DNA from: Arenicola marina
Lineage: Eukaryota; Annelida; Polychaeta; Arenicolidae
NCBI GenBank assembly: GCA_964019135.1
Contig: OZ025249.1
Location: 1,054,001 to 1,118,000, forward strand
Direction: 5' to 3'
DNA length: 64,000 nt
Part shown: positions 13,201 to 24,371 of the stretch, in pieces
How the letters are laid out: the number at the start of each line of letters is the position of its first letter
How positions within the stretch are numbered: the stretch's first letter is position 1
Made by a program: the position numbers and the translations under genes
Notes under the pieces: generated by a model
Told to the model about the DNA's origin: nothing
The model's database searches: none
What the model saw: only the letters and a program-made list of their open reading frames with translations

Positions 13201-16200
13201 CTGGATGTAGGGCTGAGTGCACGTCACGCATTGGGCTGTCTGTAGCCGGCTGGATGTAGGGCTGAGTGCACGTCACGCATTGGGCTGTCTGTAGCCGGCT
13301 GGATGTAGGGCTGAGTGCACGTCACGCATTGGGCTGTCTGTAGCCGGCTGGATGTAGGGCTGAGTGCACGTCACGCATTGGGCTGTCTGTAGCCGGCTGG
13401 ATGTAGGGCTGAGTGCACGTCACGCATTGGGCTGTCTGTAGCCGGCTGGATGTAGGGCTGAGTGCACGTCACGCATTGGGCTGTCTGTAGCCGGCTGGAT
13501 GTAGGGCTGAGTGCACGTCACGCATTGGGCTGTCTGTAGCCGGCTGGATGTAGGGCTGAGTGCACGTCACGCATTGGGCTGTCTGTAGCCGGCTGGATTT
13601 AGGGCCGAGTGCACGTCACGCATTGGGCTGTCTGTAGCCGGCTGGATGTTGGGCTGAGTGCGCGTCACGCATTGGGCTGTCTGTAGCCGGCTGGATGTAG
13701 GGCTGAGTGCGCGTCACGCATTGGGCTGTTTGTAGCCGGCTGGATGTAGGGCTGAGTGCACGTCACGCTTTGGGCTGTCTGTAGCCGGCTGTCTGTAGGG
13801 CTGAGTGCACGTCACGCATTGGGCTGTCTGTAGCCGGCTGGATGTAGGGCTGAGTGCACGTCACGCATTGGGCTGTCTGTAGCTGGCTGGATGTATGGCT
13901 GAGTGCATGTCACGCATTGGGCTGTCTGTAGCCTGCTTGATGTTGGGCTGAGTGCACGTCACGCATTGGGCTGTCTGTAGCCGGCTGGATGTAGGGCTGA
14001 GTGCACGTCACGCATTGGGCTGTCTGTAGCCGGCTGGATGTAGGGCTGAGTGCACGTCACGCATTGGGCTGTCTGTAGCCGGCTGGATGTAGGGCTGAGT
14101 GCACGTCACGCATTGGGCTGTCTGTAGCCGGCTGGATGTAGGGCTGAGTGCACGTCACGCATTGGGCTGTCTGTAGCCGGCTGGATGTAGGGCTGAGTGC
14201 ACGTCACGCATTGGGCTGTCTGTAGCCGGCTGGATTTAGGGCCGAGTGCACGTCACGCATTAGGCTGTCTGTAGCCGGCTGGATGTTGGGCTGAGTGCGC
14301 GTCACGCATTGGGCTGTCTGTAGCCGGCTGGATGTAGGGCTGAGTGCGCGTCACGCATTGGGCTGTTTGTAGCCGGCTGGATGTAGGGCTGAGTGCACGT
14401 CACGCTTTGGGCTGTCTGTAGCCGGCTGTCTGTAGGGCTGAGTGCACGTCACGCATTGGGCTGTCTGTAGCCGGCTGGATGTAGGGCTGAGTGCACGTCA
14501 CGCATTGGGCTGTCTGTAGCCGGCTGGATGTAGGGCTGAGTGCACGTCACGCATTGGGCTGTCTGTAGCCGGCTGGATGTAGGGCTGAGTGCACGTCACG
14601 CATTGGGCTGTCTGTAGCCGGCTGGATGTAGGGCTGAGTGCACGTCACGCATTGGGCTGTCTGTAGCCGGCTGGATGTAGGGCTGAGTGCACGTCACGCA
14701 TTGGGCTGTCTGTAGCCGGCTGGATGTAGGGCTGAGTGCACGTCACGCATTGGGCTGTCTGTAGCCGGCTGGATGTAGGGCTGAGTGCACGTCACGCATT
14801 GGGCTGTCTGTAGCCGGCTGGATTTAGGGCCGCGTGCACGTCACGCATTGGGCTGTCTGTAGCCGGCTGGATGTTGGGCTGAGTGCGCGTCACGCATTGG
14901 GCTGTCTGTAGCCGGCTGGATGTAGGGCTGAGTGCGCGTCACGCATTGGGCTGTTTGTAGCCGGCTGGATGTAGGGCTGAGTGCACGTCACGCTTTGGGC
15001 TGTCTGTAGCCGGCTGTCTGTAGGGCTGAGTGCACGTCACGCATTGGGCTGTCTGTAGCCGGCTGGATGTAGGGCTGAGTGCACGTCACGCATTGGGCTG
15101 TCTGTAGCTGGCTGGATGTATGGCTGAGTGCATGTCACGCATTGGGCTGTCTGTAGCCTGCTTGATGTTGGGCTGAGTGCACGTCACGCATTGGGCTGTC
15201 TGTAGCCGGCTGGATGTAGGGCTGAGTGCACGTCACGCATTGGGTTGTCTGTAGCCGGCTGGATGTAGGGCTGAGTGCGCGTCACGCATTGGGCTGTCTG
15301 TAGCCGGCTGGATGTAGGGCTGAGTGCACGTCACGCATTGGGCTGTCTGTAGCCGGCTGGATGTAGGGCTGAGTGCGCGTCACGCATTGGGCTGTCTGTA
15401 GCCGGCTGGATGTAGGGCTAAGCGCACGTCACGCATTGGGCTGTCTTTAGCCGGCTGGATGTAGGGCTGAGTGCACGTCACGCAATGGGCTGTCTGTAGC
15501 CGGCTGGATGTAGGGCTGAGTGCACGTCACGCATTGGGCTGTCTGTAGCCGGCTGTCTGTAGGGCTGAGTGCACGTCACGCATTGGGCTGTCTGTAGCCG
15601 GCTGGATGTAGGGCTGAGTGCACGTCACGCATTGGGCTGTCTGTAGCCGGCTGGATGTAGGGCTGAGTGCACGTCACGCATTGGGCTGTCTGTAGCCGGC
15701 TGGATGTAGGGCTGAGTGCACGTCACGCATTGGGCTGTCTGTAGCCGGCTGGATGTAGGGCTGAGTGCACGTCACGCATTGGGCTGTCTGTAGCCGGCTG
15801 GATTTAGGGCTGAGTGCACGTCACGCATTGGGCTGTCTGTAGCCGGCTGGATGTAGGGCTGAGTGCGCGTCACGCATTGGGCTGTCTGTAGCCGGCTGGA
15901 TGTAGGGCTGAGTGCACGTCACGCATTGGGCTGTCTGTAGCCGGCTGGATGTAGGGCTGAGTGCACGTCACGCATTGGGCTGTCTGTAGCCGGCTGGATG
16001 TAGGGCTGAGTGCACGTCACGCATTGGGCTGTCTGTAGCCGGCTGGATGTAGGGTTGAGTGCACGTCACACATTGGGCTGTCTGTAGCCGGCTGGATGTA
16101 GGGCTGAGTGCACGTCACGCATTGGGCTGTCTGTAGCCGGCTGGATGTAGGGCTGAGTGCACGTCACGCATTGGGCTGTCTGTAGCCGGCTGGATGTAGG

Positions 16201-18510
16201 GCTGAGTGCACGTCACACATTGGGCTGTCTGTAGCCGGCTGGATGTTGGGCTGAGTGCACGTCACACATTGGGCTGTCTGTAGCCGGCTGGATGAAGGGT
16301 TGAGTGCACGTCACACATTGGGCTGTCTGTAGCCGCTTGTCCTTATGAGTGTTGTATGTTACAGGTGACCAGGGCCCCGCCGGCCTGCCTGGAGACCGGG
16401 GATACGTGGGACTGCCCGGTATGCCGGGACCCTCCGGACCGCCAGGCAGGCAAGGTAACCCACCTCTAGCCTCCAGCAAGTCATGTATACCACGTTTTAA
16501 CAGAAATACCGTTAGCGTCACGTGACGAAGACCCTGTCTGTTACGGACCGTGTTCACACACAAGAACCCCAAGCGCCCGAGGAGAGCGGAGGGGGTTCCC
16601 CTTTCTTTTCTTTTTTTACGTTCAAATAGATTCTTAACCAATGTATTAAACTGACTAATGTGAAGACACTATGCTAAGAACGATCTGTACTTGAACTGCA
16701 TTAGTGACATAGAGCGGAGCACAGACAGACGAGTACTAGAATTTCCTTTTTCTAAAAAAACATAGATTGACACGTAACGCGAAGATTTAAACCTTTCAGT
16801 TCAAAACTGTACACAGAATAATCCCATACAATACCCATTGAGAGAAATGGCGCCCTCTCTCCTTGTTCCGTGTTATAGTAAAATTGGAAATAGTGGAAGT
16901 GTTAATCGGAGTCTCCGAGAAAAGAAAACCCACATGTGGACTGTCAATTTTGCCATACTGATCGTTAAATGGTACTTTTAAAAACACAACATTTCAAACG
17001 GCAAGATCCTAAATCCTGAATTTTGCGCACAATATATTGCAAACAATTATTTATCGAACACTATACTGATCACATCGCTGGCAGTTAGTCGAAATATGAT
17101 GTAATATTTTGCATACGATGTACCGACTGAGCAATTATTACCTATCTCCAGTCTAGTGTGAAGAAATTATCTATATGGAGACTTTTATATTAATGTTACG
17201 TATGCTGTATTGTTCTGTCTCATTGCTGAAGTGTCTGAGTGTCGATGTGATGTCGTTGCCAGGTGAGGTGGGCGAGAAGGGAGACCGTGGCCCGCCTGGA
17301 GTGGGAGCAGAGGGCCCGCGAGGCATCGTGGGACAAGCAGGTACGGTAATCAGCGCCAAGATCTCGTATAGTCTCACACAGATCACGTCGTCCGTGTTCT
17401 GCTAAAGTCCAGCTCCCACGTGCGAAGGGACTTTCATTATATTAATCTCAATATATTAAGATCAGGGGCGGATCTAGGGGGGGGTGTTACCGGGGTTGTA
17501 ACCCCCTCCCCCCTTCCCCCCCCCCCTTTGGGTACCTGAACATACACTGTTAAAAGTCGGCTTCTCCGAGCATCCCCCCTCCTCCGGTCGCAAGTTTTTC
17601 AGAGAGCACACTCCATACCCCCTGTCGGAAGTTTTCAGAAAGCAACCCCCCCCCCCCCTTGGCAAATTCCGAGATTCGCCCCTGAAGATATAATAAAAAT
17701 TAAAATATAATACCCGTTGATTTTATTAGGGAACACTAGTAGACATATTGGCCATGATTCCATATGACACGTTTCGCGACGTGTAGCTCGGTTCCCTGTT
17801 GAAGAGGTCGTGCGCTGTATGCATGAGACAGACGTACTACTTCTCTTGACGTGTATCTCCGTTACAAAACATCGCGGATTAAAACGCTATTCCAGATATT
17901 ATGAACTCAACACATCAACACATACTGGTTGCCTCCTTTCTCAAAAATTCCTCTGAATATTGGCATAAGCCATTCACCTGCCTATATTTAGCAAGTACAC
18001 CGGAACCTACATCTACGTCACTTGACGCGAAAATTACGACTTTGGTCGTTCAAAGCTGATGCCCGAGTCTCACCTGTTTCGTGACTAAAACGTGCCACAT
18101 GCACTCTATGAGCCACATAATTTGCGCAACTACCCAGATTGCTTCAATATTCAATATTTCTCTTCTGTGGGTATATAAGGTTAAGTTTACGAATTAATTT
18201 ACCCAGAAGCTGGCCTTTAATTCCCAGAATAAGACTAAGATAAATAAATAAGGTCACTGCTTCAGAGAACCTTAACCCTGCTGGATATCGCAACATGTCT
18301 GGTGTGTTTTCAGGTCCGGCAGGGCCCCCGGGGGAGGGTCGCCCTGGGCGGCCGGGCGAACGCGGGCCCCTGGGCCGCCCAGGCAACGTAGGACCCCCGG
18401 GCGCACGCGGGCCCCCTGGCCCGACAGGGGACTGCTGCAGTCCAGGAAATAATGTGATAGACTACTTGTCTCGACTGCAGAGAGCCAGGGGTGACGTCAA
18501 GGGGCCTTGA
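7221..18510 (+). CDS. FACIT-like collagen gene, 3' part (joined exons 7221-7275, 7664-7765, 16365-16454, 17263-17340, 18314-18510)
   Basis: Extracellular-matrix collagen chain; only its C-terminal 173 residues are in the window. The five exons have consensus GT-AG borders and all internal junctions are phase 1 (a glycine or glutamate codon split after its first base), so the frame is unbroken to TGA at 18508-18510. In order: a short non-collagenous segment ([20 protein letters not shown]...), then Gly-X-Y repeats, then a 25-residue tail with a Cys pair after the last Gly triplet. There is no fibrillar C-propeptide, no NC1 of the type IV kind and no other C-terminal globular domain, so a non-fibrillar, FACIT-like collagen fits best; the exact type is not assignable. 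Exons upstream of 7221 were not found and may lie before the window. The gene converges on the FAAH-like gene. Confidence 0.85.
7276..7663 (+). other. Collagen intron, 388 nt
   Basis: Unique intron with an A-rich stretch at about 7499-7531 and a terminal TTTTATTTGTCAG. No other feature seen. Confidence 0.65.
7664..7765 (+). CDS. Collagen exon, start of the Gly-X-Y domain
   Basis: A 102-nt exon after TTATTTGTCAG, ending CCCAG|GTAAGG, phase 1 to phase 1. It encodes [11 protein letters not shown] and then [18 protein letters not shown] followed by PQGIPG. The triplets are interrupted once (G-E-G). Its last 15 bases and its donor are the template of the 25-bp array that follows immediately: the array repeats the exon end and the 5' splice site. 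Reading through the first donor meets TAA at 7792-7794, so retention truncates the protein. Confidence 0.9.
7751..11697 (+). repeat. 25-bp array: tandem copies of the collagen exon-2 5' splice site
   Basis: About 155 copies of a 25-bp unit whose core GGTATCCCAG|GTAAGGCGG is the last ten bases of exon 7664-7765 plus its donor. Most copies keep CAG|GTAAGG. Variants include CCTAGATAAGG and CCCAGGAAAGG (donor GT lost), CCAAGGTAAGG, and a 24-bp form. The second donor is at 7791, exactly 25 bases after the first. The array occupies the first 3.9 kb of an 8.6-kb intron. Minus-strand frames through it are an artefact of the period (three units = 25 codons). Confidence 0.95.
11698..12163. other. Unique intron segment between two arrays
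   Basis: Collagen intron sequence separating the 25-bp and 49-bp arrays. It contains three TGACGTCA palindromes (11716, 11901, 11917) and no recognisable exon. Confidence 0.6.
11912..11929. promoter_or_regulatory. Perfect 18-bp palindrome with a CRE core
   Basis: CTTTGTGACGTCACAAAG is its own reverse complement and contains TGACGTCA, the CREB/ATF consensus. Two more TGACGTCA copies lie at 11716-11723 and 11901-11908. Function as an intronic enhancer is only inferred from motif clustering. Confidence 0.3.
12164..16336. repeat. 49-bp minisatellite
   Basis: About 85 copies of a 49-bp unit (core GTAGCCGGCTGGATGTAGGG). Marker variants (GGATTTAGGGCCGAGTG; CCGGCTGTCTGTAGGG; TAGCCTGCTTGATGTTGGG) recur in the same order, showing higher-order blocks. 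The array ends about 28 nt before the collagen acceptor at 16364. Confidence 0.95.
16365..16454 (+). CDS. Collagen exon, Gly-X-Y
   Basis: A 90-nt exon between GTATGTTACAG and CAAG|GTAACC, phase 1 to phase 1, with uninterrupted triplets ([19 protein letters not shown], then [11 protein letters not shown]). The 49-bp minisatellite stops only about 28 bases before the acceptor. The preceding intron is 8.6 kb and almost wholly made of two arrays. Confidence 0.92.
16455..17262 (+). other. Collagen intron, 808 nt
   Basis: Unique intron between two Gly-X-Y exons, with no repeat array and no further exon recognised. Confidence 0.65.
17263..17340 (+). CDS. Collagen exon, Gly-X-Y with one imperfection
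   Basis: A 78-nt exon, GTTGCCAG| to GCAG|GTACGG, phase 1 to phase 1. It encodes [18 protein letters not shown], then PRGIVGQA. The G-V-G step is a one-residue (G1G) triplet interruption. The acceptor's pyrimidine tract is poor, but frame, phase and Gly periodicity leave little doubt. Confidence 0.9.
17341..18313 (+). other. Collagen intron, 973 nt
   Basis: Unique intron carrying one MITE-like insertion (17463-17684); otherwise nothing recognised. Confidence 0.65.
17463..17684. mobile_element. MITE-like DNA transposon remnant, 222 bp
   Basis: Starts CAGGGGCGGATCT and ends AGATTCGCCCCTG, imperfect terminal inverted repeats flanked by AAGAT on both sides (17458-17462 and 17685-17689). No coding capacity; the inside is C-rich with short internal duplications (GTCGCAAGTTTTTCAGA / GTCGGAAGTTTTCAGAA). 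CAGGGGCGGA-type termini are common in hAT-like MITEs, but those usually have 8-bp target duplications, so the superfamily is left open. Confidence 0.7.
18314..18510 (+). CDS. Collagen terminal exon with Cys pair and RGD tail
   Basis: A 197-nt exon after TGTGTTTTCAG, from phase 1 to the TGA stop. Triplets run [17 protein letters not shown], then [18 protein letters not shown] and PTG, followed by the non-collagenous tail [26 protein letters not shown]. The adjacent cysteines directly after the last triplet suggest interchain disulfides at the end of the helix, as in several FACIT collagens (which usually have spaced cysteines, so the match is loose). The tail holds an Arg-Gly-Asp. The exon shares PPGEGRPG with exon 7664-7765. 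A donor before the stop cannot be wholly excluded, but no downstream exon was seen. Confidence 0.88.
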
Positions 18511-19500
18511 GAAGTCGCCTCCCCCACCCCATCCCCACCACCACCACTACCACCCCCACCAGCACCACCACCACCCGTATCCTGGCACGCAACTCTTCTT
18601 GTTCCACTGCCAGCACTTGGCCTAACACTGCCACCCCCCTCACCGCCCCCCCCCCGACCCCACAATGCCACCCTCCTCACCGGCCCACCACCGCACACTG
18701 CTACCCCCTCACTGCCCCCCCCCCCGACCCCACACTGCCACCCCCCCCTCATCCCCCCCCCGACCCCACACTGCCACCCCCCTCACCCCCCCCCCCCGAC
18801 CCTACAATGCCACCCTCCTCACCGGCCCACCACCCCACACTGCCCCCCCACTCACTGGCGCCCACCCCACAATGCCACTCCCCTTACCTGCCACCCACAC
18901 CTCACTGCCAAGCCCTCACCGGCCCACCACCACAAACTGCCGCCCTCTCACCGGTCCACCACCCCACACTGCCACCCTCTCACCGGCCCCCCATCCCACA
19001 CTGCCACCCCCTCACTGACCCGCCCACCCCACACTGCTACCCCTCTAGTGACCCCCCTCCCACCCCACACTGCCCTCACCATCGTGTACAGCCAGTGCTA
19101 GGTGAAGCCGTTGAGTTGCGGGCCTTAACCCATGTCGCGCCGCACGCTGTACCTGGCATGTCAATGACCACTCACCGCGTCTGGCATGTCCCCGGCGTGT
19201 CCCCGGCGTGTCCCCGGCATGTCCCGGCATGTAACCAGAGTATTTGATTCCGACCCTAATAATGTAAGTTTGTTGAGTATCTACATCCGTACAATTGATG
19301 CACGCTGCTATACCACGTGACGACAGGTCGGCAATGACCAGTGCGAGGCATGTGACGTGCGGCGGTCTGGGAGGGTAACCAGGAGGGGGCGGAGGGAGTG
19401 TCACACTAAAGCCTCCTTCAACACAAAGTAACTAGGGAGATCTGTCATCCGACAAACCCTGGTTAGGGTTCTGCTCGCCTTCTAATTCAGCGCATCACTC
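18511..19500 (+). other. Collagen 3' UTR/downstream region, C-rich irregular repeats
   Basis: After the stop, 18512-19080 is an irregular C-rich tandem region (CACCCCACACTGCCACCCCC-like, no fixed period). A short GTGTCCCCGGC repeat follows around 19186-19232. No AATAAA is present. Long frames here follow from composition and are not genes. Confidence 0.7.
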
Positions 19501-19506
19501 ATTAAA
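19501..19506 (+). promoter_or_regulatory. Possible collagen poly(A) signal (ATTAAA)
   Basis: First poly(A)-signal-like hexamer noticed after the collagen stop, about 1 kb downstream. Weak evidence, motif only. Confidence 0.25.
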
Positions 19507-19510
19507 GTTT

Positions 19511-19845
19511 GTTGGTGGTGTTAGAGCTTTGCATGTTGATGGTGTTATCTGGGCAAGTTAATGGTGTTAAAGCTTTGCATGTTAATGGTGTTATCTGGGC
19601 AAGTTAATGGTGTTAAAGCTTGCATGTTAATGGTGTTATCTGGGCAAGTTAATGGTGTTAAACCTTTGCATGTTAATGGTGTTATCTGGGCAAGTTAATG
19701 GTGTTAAAGCTTTGCATGTTAATGGTGTTATCTGGGCAAGTTAATGGTGTTAAAGCTTTGCATGTTAATGGTGTTATCTGGGCAAGTTAATGGTGTTAAA
19801 GCTTTGCATGTTAATGGTGTTATCTGGGCAAGTTAATGGTGTTAA
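19511..19845. repeat. 46-bp minisatellite
   Basis: About seven copies of a 46-bp unit that itself contains two related halves, each with GTTAATGGTGTTA. Confidence 0.93.
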
Positions 19846-19920
19846 CTTCATCTGGTCGGGTAGTCCAGCAAATCCAGTGGAAGATCTATTTCTCATTTGT
19901 GTCTGGATACGAGAAGTGGA

Positions 19921-22900
19921 AAAGTCTTCAGATGACACCGTGGTGATAAGGTGCGTGTCTGTATGAGATAAGATCAGTGGAGAAGTCTTCAGATGACACC
20001 GTGGTGATAAGGTACGTGTCTGTATGAGATAAGATCAGTGGAGAAGTCTTAAGATTACACCGTGGTGATAAGGTGCGTGTCTGTATGAGATAAGATCAGT
20101 GGAGAAGTCTTCAGATGACACCGTGGTGATAAGGTACGTGTCTGTATGAGATAAGATCAGTGGAGAAGTCTTCAGGTGACACCGTGGTGATAAGGTACGT
20201 GTCTGTATGAGATAAGATCAGTGGAGAAGTTTTCAGATGACACCGTGGTGATAAGGTGCGTGTCTGTATGAGATAAGATCAGTGGAGATCGAAGTCTTCA
20301 GATGACACCGTGGTGATAAGGTGCGTGTCTGTATGAGATAAGATCAGTGGAGAAGTCTTCAGATGACACCGTGGTGATAAGGTGCGTGTCTGTATGAGAT
20401 AAGATCAGTGGAGAAGTTTTCAGATGACACCGTGGTGATAAGGTGCGTGTCTGTATGAGATAAGATCAGTGGAGAAGTCTTCAGATGACACCGTGGTGAT
20501 AAGGTGCGTGTCTGTATGAGATAAGATCAGTGGAGAAGTCTTCAGATGACACCGTGGTGATAAGGTGCGTGTCTGTATGAGATAAGATCAGTGGAGATCG
20601 AAGTCTTCAGATGACACCGTGGTGATAAGGTACGTGTCTGTATGAGATAAGATCAGTGGAGAAGTCTTCAGATGACACCGTGGTGATAAGGTGCGTGTCT
20701 GTATGAGATAAGATCAGTGGAGATCGAAGTCTTCAGATGACACCGTGGTGATAAGGTGCGTGTCTGTATGAGATAAGATCAGTGGAGAAGTCTTCAGATG
20801 ACACCGTGGTGATAAGGTGCGTGTCTGTATGAGATAAGATCAGTGGAGATCGAAGTCTTCAGATGACACCGTGGTGATAAGGTACGTGTCTGTATGAGAT
20901 AAGATCAGTGGAGAAGTCTTCAGATGACACCGTGGTGATAAGGTGCGTGTCTGTATGAGATAAGATCAGTGGAGAAGTCTTCAGATGACACCGTGGTGAT
21001 AAGGTACGTGTCTGTATGAGATAAGATCAGTGGAGATCGAAGTCTTCAGATGACACCGTGGTGATAAGGTACGTGTCTGTATGAGATAAGATCAGTGGAG
21101 ATCGAAGTCTTCAGATGACACCGTGGTGATAAGGTACGTGTCTGTATGAGATAAGATCAGTGGAGATCGAAGTCTTCAGATGACACCGTGGTGATAAGGT
21201 GCGTGTCTGTATGAGATAAGATCAGTGGAGATCGAAGTCTTCAGATGACACCGTGGTGATAAGGTGCGTGTCTGTATGAGATAAGATCAGTGGAGATCGA
21301 AGTCTTCAGATGACACCGTGGTAATAAGGTGCGTGTCTGTATGAGATAAGATCAGTGGAGAAGTCTTCAGATGACACCGTGGTGATAAGGTGCGTGTCTG
21401 TATGAGATAAGATCAGTGGAGATCGAAGTCTTCAGATGACACCGTGGTGATAAGGTACGTGTCTGTATGAGATAAGATCAGTGGAGAAGTCTTCAGATGA
21501 CACCGTGGTGATAAGGTGCGTGTCTGTATGAGATAAGATCAGTGGAGAAGTCTTCAGATGACACCGTGGTGATAAGGTGCGTGTCTGTATGAGATAAGAT
21601 CAGTGGAGAAGTCTTCAGGTGACACCGTGATGATAAGGTACGTGTCTGTATGAGATAAGATCAGTGGAGAAGTCTTCAGATGATACCGTGGTGATAAGGT
21701 GCGTGTCTGTATGAGATAATATCAGTGGAGATCGAAGTCTTAAGATTACACCGTGGTGATAAGGTACGTGTCTGTATGAGATAAGATCAGTGGAGATCGA
21801 AGTCTTCAGATGACACCGTGGTGATAAGGTGCGTGTCTGTATGAGATAAGATCAGTGGAGAAGTCTTCAGATGACACCGTGGTGATAAGGTGCGTGTCTG
21901 TATGAGATAAGATCAGTGGAGATCGAAGTCTTCAGATGACACCGTGGTGATAAGGTACGTGTCTGTATGAGATAAGATCAGTGGAGATCGAAGTTACCAG
22001 ATGACACCGTGGTGATAAGGTGCGTGTCTGTATGAGATAAGATCAGTGGAGAAGTCTTCAGATGACACCGTGGTGATAAGGTACGTGTCTGTATGAGATA
22101 AGATCAGTGGAGAAGTCTTCAGATGACACCGTGGTGATAAGGTACGTGTCTGTATGAGATAAGATCAGTGGAGAAGTCTTCAGATGACACCGTGGTGATA
22201 AGGTACGTGTCTGTATGAGATAAGATCAGTGGAGAAGTCTTAAGATTACACCGTGGTGATAAGGTACGTGTCTGTATGAGATAAGATCAGTGGAGAAATC
22301 TTCAGATGACACCGTGGTGATAAGGTACGTGTCTGTATGAGATAAGATCAGTGGAGAAGTCTTCAGATGACACCGTGGTGATAAGGTACGTGTCAGTATG
22401 AGATAAGATCAGTGGAGAAGTCTTCAGATGACACCGTGGTGATAAGGTACGTGTCTGTATGAGATAAGATCAGTGGAGAAGTCTTAAGATTACACCGTGG
22501 TGATAAGGTGCGTGTCTGTATGAGATAAGATCAGTGGAGAAGTCTTCAGATGACAACATGGTGATAAGGTACGTGTCTGTATGAGATAAGATCAGTGGAG
22601 ATCGAAGTTACCAGATGACACCGTGGTGATAAGGTGCGTGTCTGTATGAGATAAGATCAGTGGAGAAGTCTTCAGATGACACCGTGGTGATAAGGTACGT
22701 GTCTGTATGAGATAAGATCAGTGGAGAAGTCTTAAGATTACACCGTGGTGATAAGGTACGTGTCTGTATGAGATAAGATCAGTGGAGAAGTCTTCAGATT
22801 ACACCGTGGTGATAAGGTGCATGTCTGTATGAGATAAGATCAGTGTGGAAGTCTTAAGATTACACCGTGGTGATAAGGTACGTGTCTGTATGAGATAAGA

Positions 22901-23191
22901 TCAGTGGAGAAGTCTTCAGATTACACCGTGGTGATAAGGTACGTGTCTGTATGAGATAAGATCAGTGGAGAAGTCTTCAGATGACACCGTGGTGATAAGG
23001 TGCGTGTCTGTATGAGATAACATCAGTGGAGAAGTCTTCAGATGACACCGTGGTGATAAGGTGCGTGTCTGTATGAGATAAGATCAGTGGAGAAGTCTTC
23101 AGATTACACCGTGGTGATAAGGTACGTGTCTGTATGAGATAAGATCAGTGGAGTAGTCTTAAGATTACACCGTGGTGATAAGGTACGTGTC
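19921..23191. repeat. 61/65-bp minisatellite
   Basis: About 53 copies of a unit in two lengths: 61 bp, and 65 bp with an extra ATCG (GGAGATCGAAGTCTTC versus GGAGAAGTCTTC). The core is AAGGTACGTGTCTGTATGAG. Each unit carries an AAG|GTACGT or AAG|GTGCGT 5'-splice-site-like string on the plus strand. Confidence 0.95.
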
Positions 23192-23607
23192 TCAGTGCTA
23201 CGGCCAGTAGTTAAGGCTGCTTTGCCCTTTCTCTCAGTGCTGCGGCCAGAAGTTAAGGTTGCTTTGCCCTTTCTCTCAGTGCTGCGGCCAGTAGTTAAGG
23301 CTGCTTTGCCCTTTCTCTCAGTGCTGCGGCTAGTAGTTAAGGCTGCTTTGCCCTTTCTCTCAGTGCTGCGGCCAGAAGTTAAGGCTGCTTTGCCCTGTCT
23401 CTCAGTGCTGCGGCCAGAAGTTAAGGCTGCTTTGCCCTTTCTCTCAGTGCTGCGGCCAGTAGTTAAGGCTGCTTTGCCCTTTCTCTCAGTGCTGCGGCCA
23501 GAAGTTAAGGCTGCTTTGCCCTTTCTCTCAGTGCTACGGCCAGTAGATAAAGGGATTTGCCCTTTATCTTGATGCTGCGGCCAGTAGTTAAAGCTGCTCT
23601 GTCTTAT
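23192..23607. repeat. 42-bp minisatellite
   Basis: About ten copies of a 42-bp unit (core GTGCTGCGGCCAGTAGTTAA), the last two degenerate. The period is a multiple of three and one plus-strand frame stays open (14-residue repeats), but there is no start context or domain; treated as non-coding. Confidence 0.93.
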
Positions 23608-24371
23608 TACAGATCATTTTGGGCATGGAAGGCATGCGCACGTGCATGTGATGTTGGTGTACTTGTCCTTCGATGTGTACAGCTCCCTGGGGGTTTACAT
23701 GTGTGTACCGGTGTGTACAGGTGTGTACAAAAGTGTACAGGTGTGTACAGGTGTGTACTTGGCGTACACGACCCCGGCCCCATCCCGTTGGTGGTGTGGA
23801 GGAAGGCGTTCTTCTCCAGTTCCCTTTTGATCTCACTTCCGGCTCCTGTTTTGTCGAGTTACGTGGTCCCTAAGTTTCCCTGGATTTGGTTGTCCTCGCC
23901 GGCCGATTGGGCTGATCAGCGCATACAGGAAGGCGCCACCCCTTGGTGATTCCACGTACTTCAGATCCTGTTCTGCCTGAGCGGCCCGTGTCTGAGGTTG
24001 GCCTTGCCAGGCATGGCCTCAGGCTCAGATGAAGACAGTTCGTACGGTGACTCCTCATCCCTACCGCTGCCAGCCTTCCTTATCATATTTCAGTGGTTAT
24101 TTAATGGTGCCTTTCTTTCGCTGTTTTAATATTAATATTTTACATGAAGCTTGTGCACATAACCTGGTGTTTTTCTGTATGCCCCGCACAATATCACTTT
24201 TTGTTTCATGAAGTTTGTTCACACTGGATTATTCACTTGTGGAATAACACCGCTTGTGGTATGGAGGGTGGTTTATAACCAAGTAACGCGCCAATAGTTC
24301 ACATTGTATGACTTTAACAGCTTAAAATCACATGCGGATCAGGCTTATTGGCTCACCATACTATGCATTGT
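23608..24371. other. Unique intergenic segment
   Basis: No recognisable gene. Contains a GTGTGTACAG-type 10-bp microsatellite (about 23701-23758). Confidence 0.6.
23701..23758. repeat. 10-bp microsatellite (GTGTGTACAG-like)
   Basis: About six imperfect copies of GTGTGTACAG. Confidence 0.85.

Noticed and set aside
18507..19247. 246-codon Pro/Thr/His-rich frame after the collagen stop
   Set aside because: Produced by irregular C-rich tandem sequence; no start context or domain, and two plus frames are open together.
23195..23572. Plus-strand 14-residue repeat frame (LRPVVKAALPFLSV)
   Set aside because: A 42-bp array with an open frame by period; no homology recognised and flanked by other arrays.
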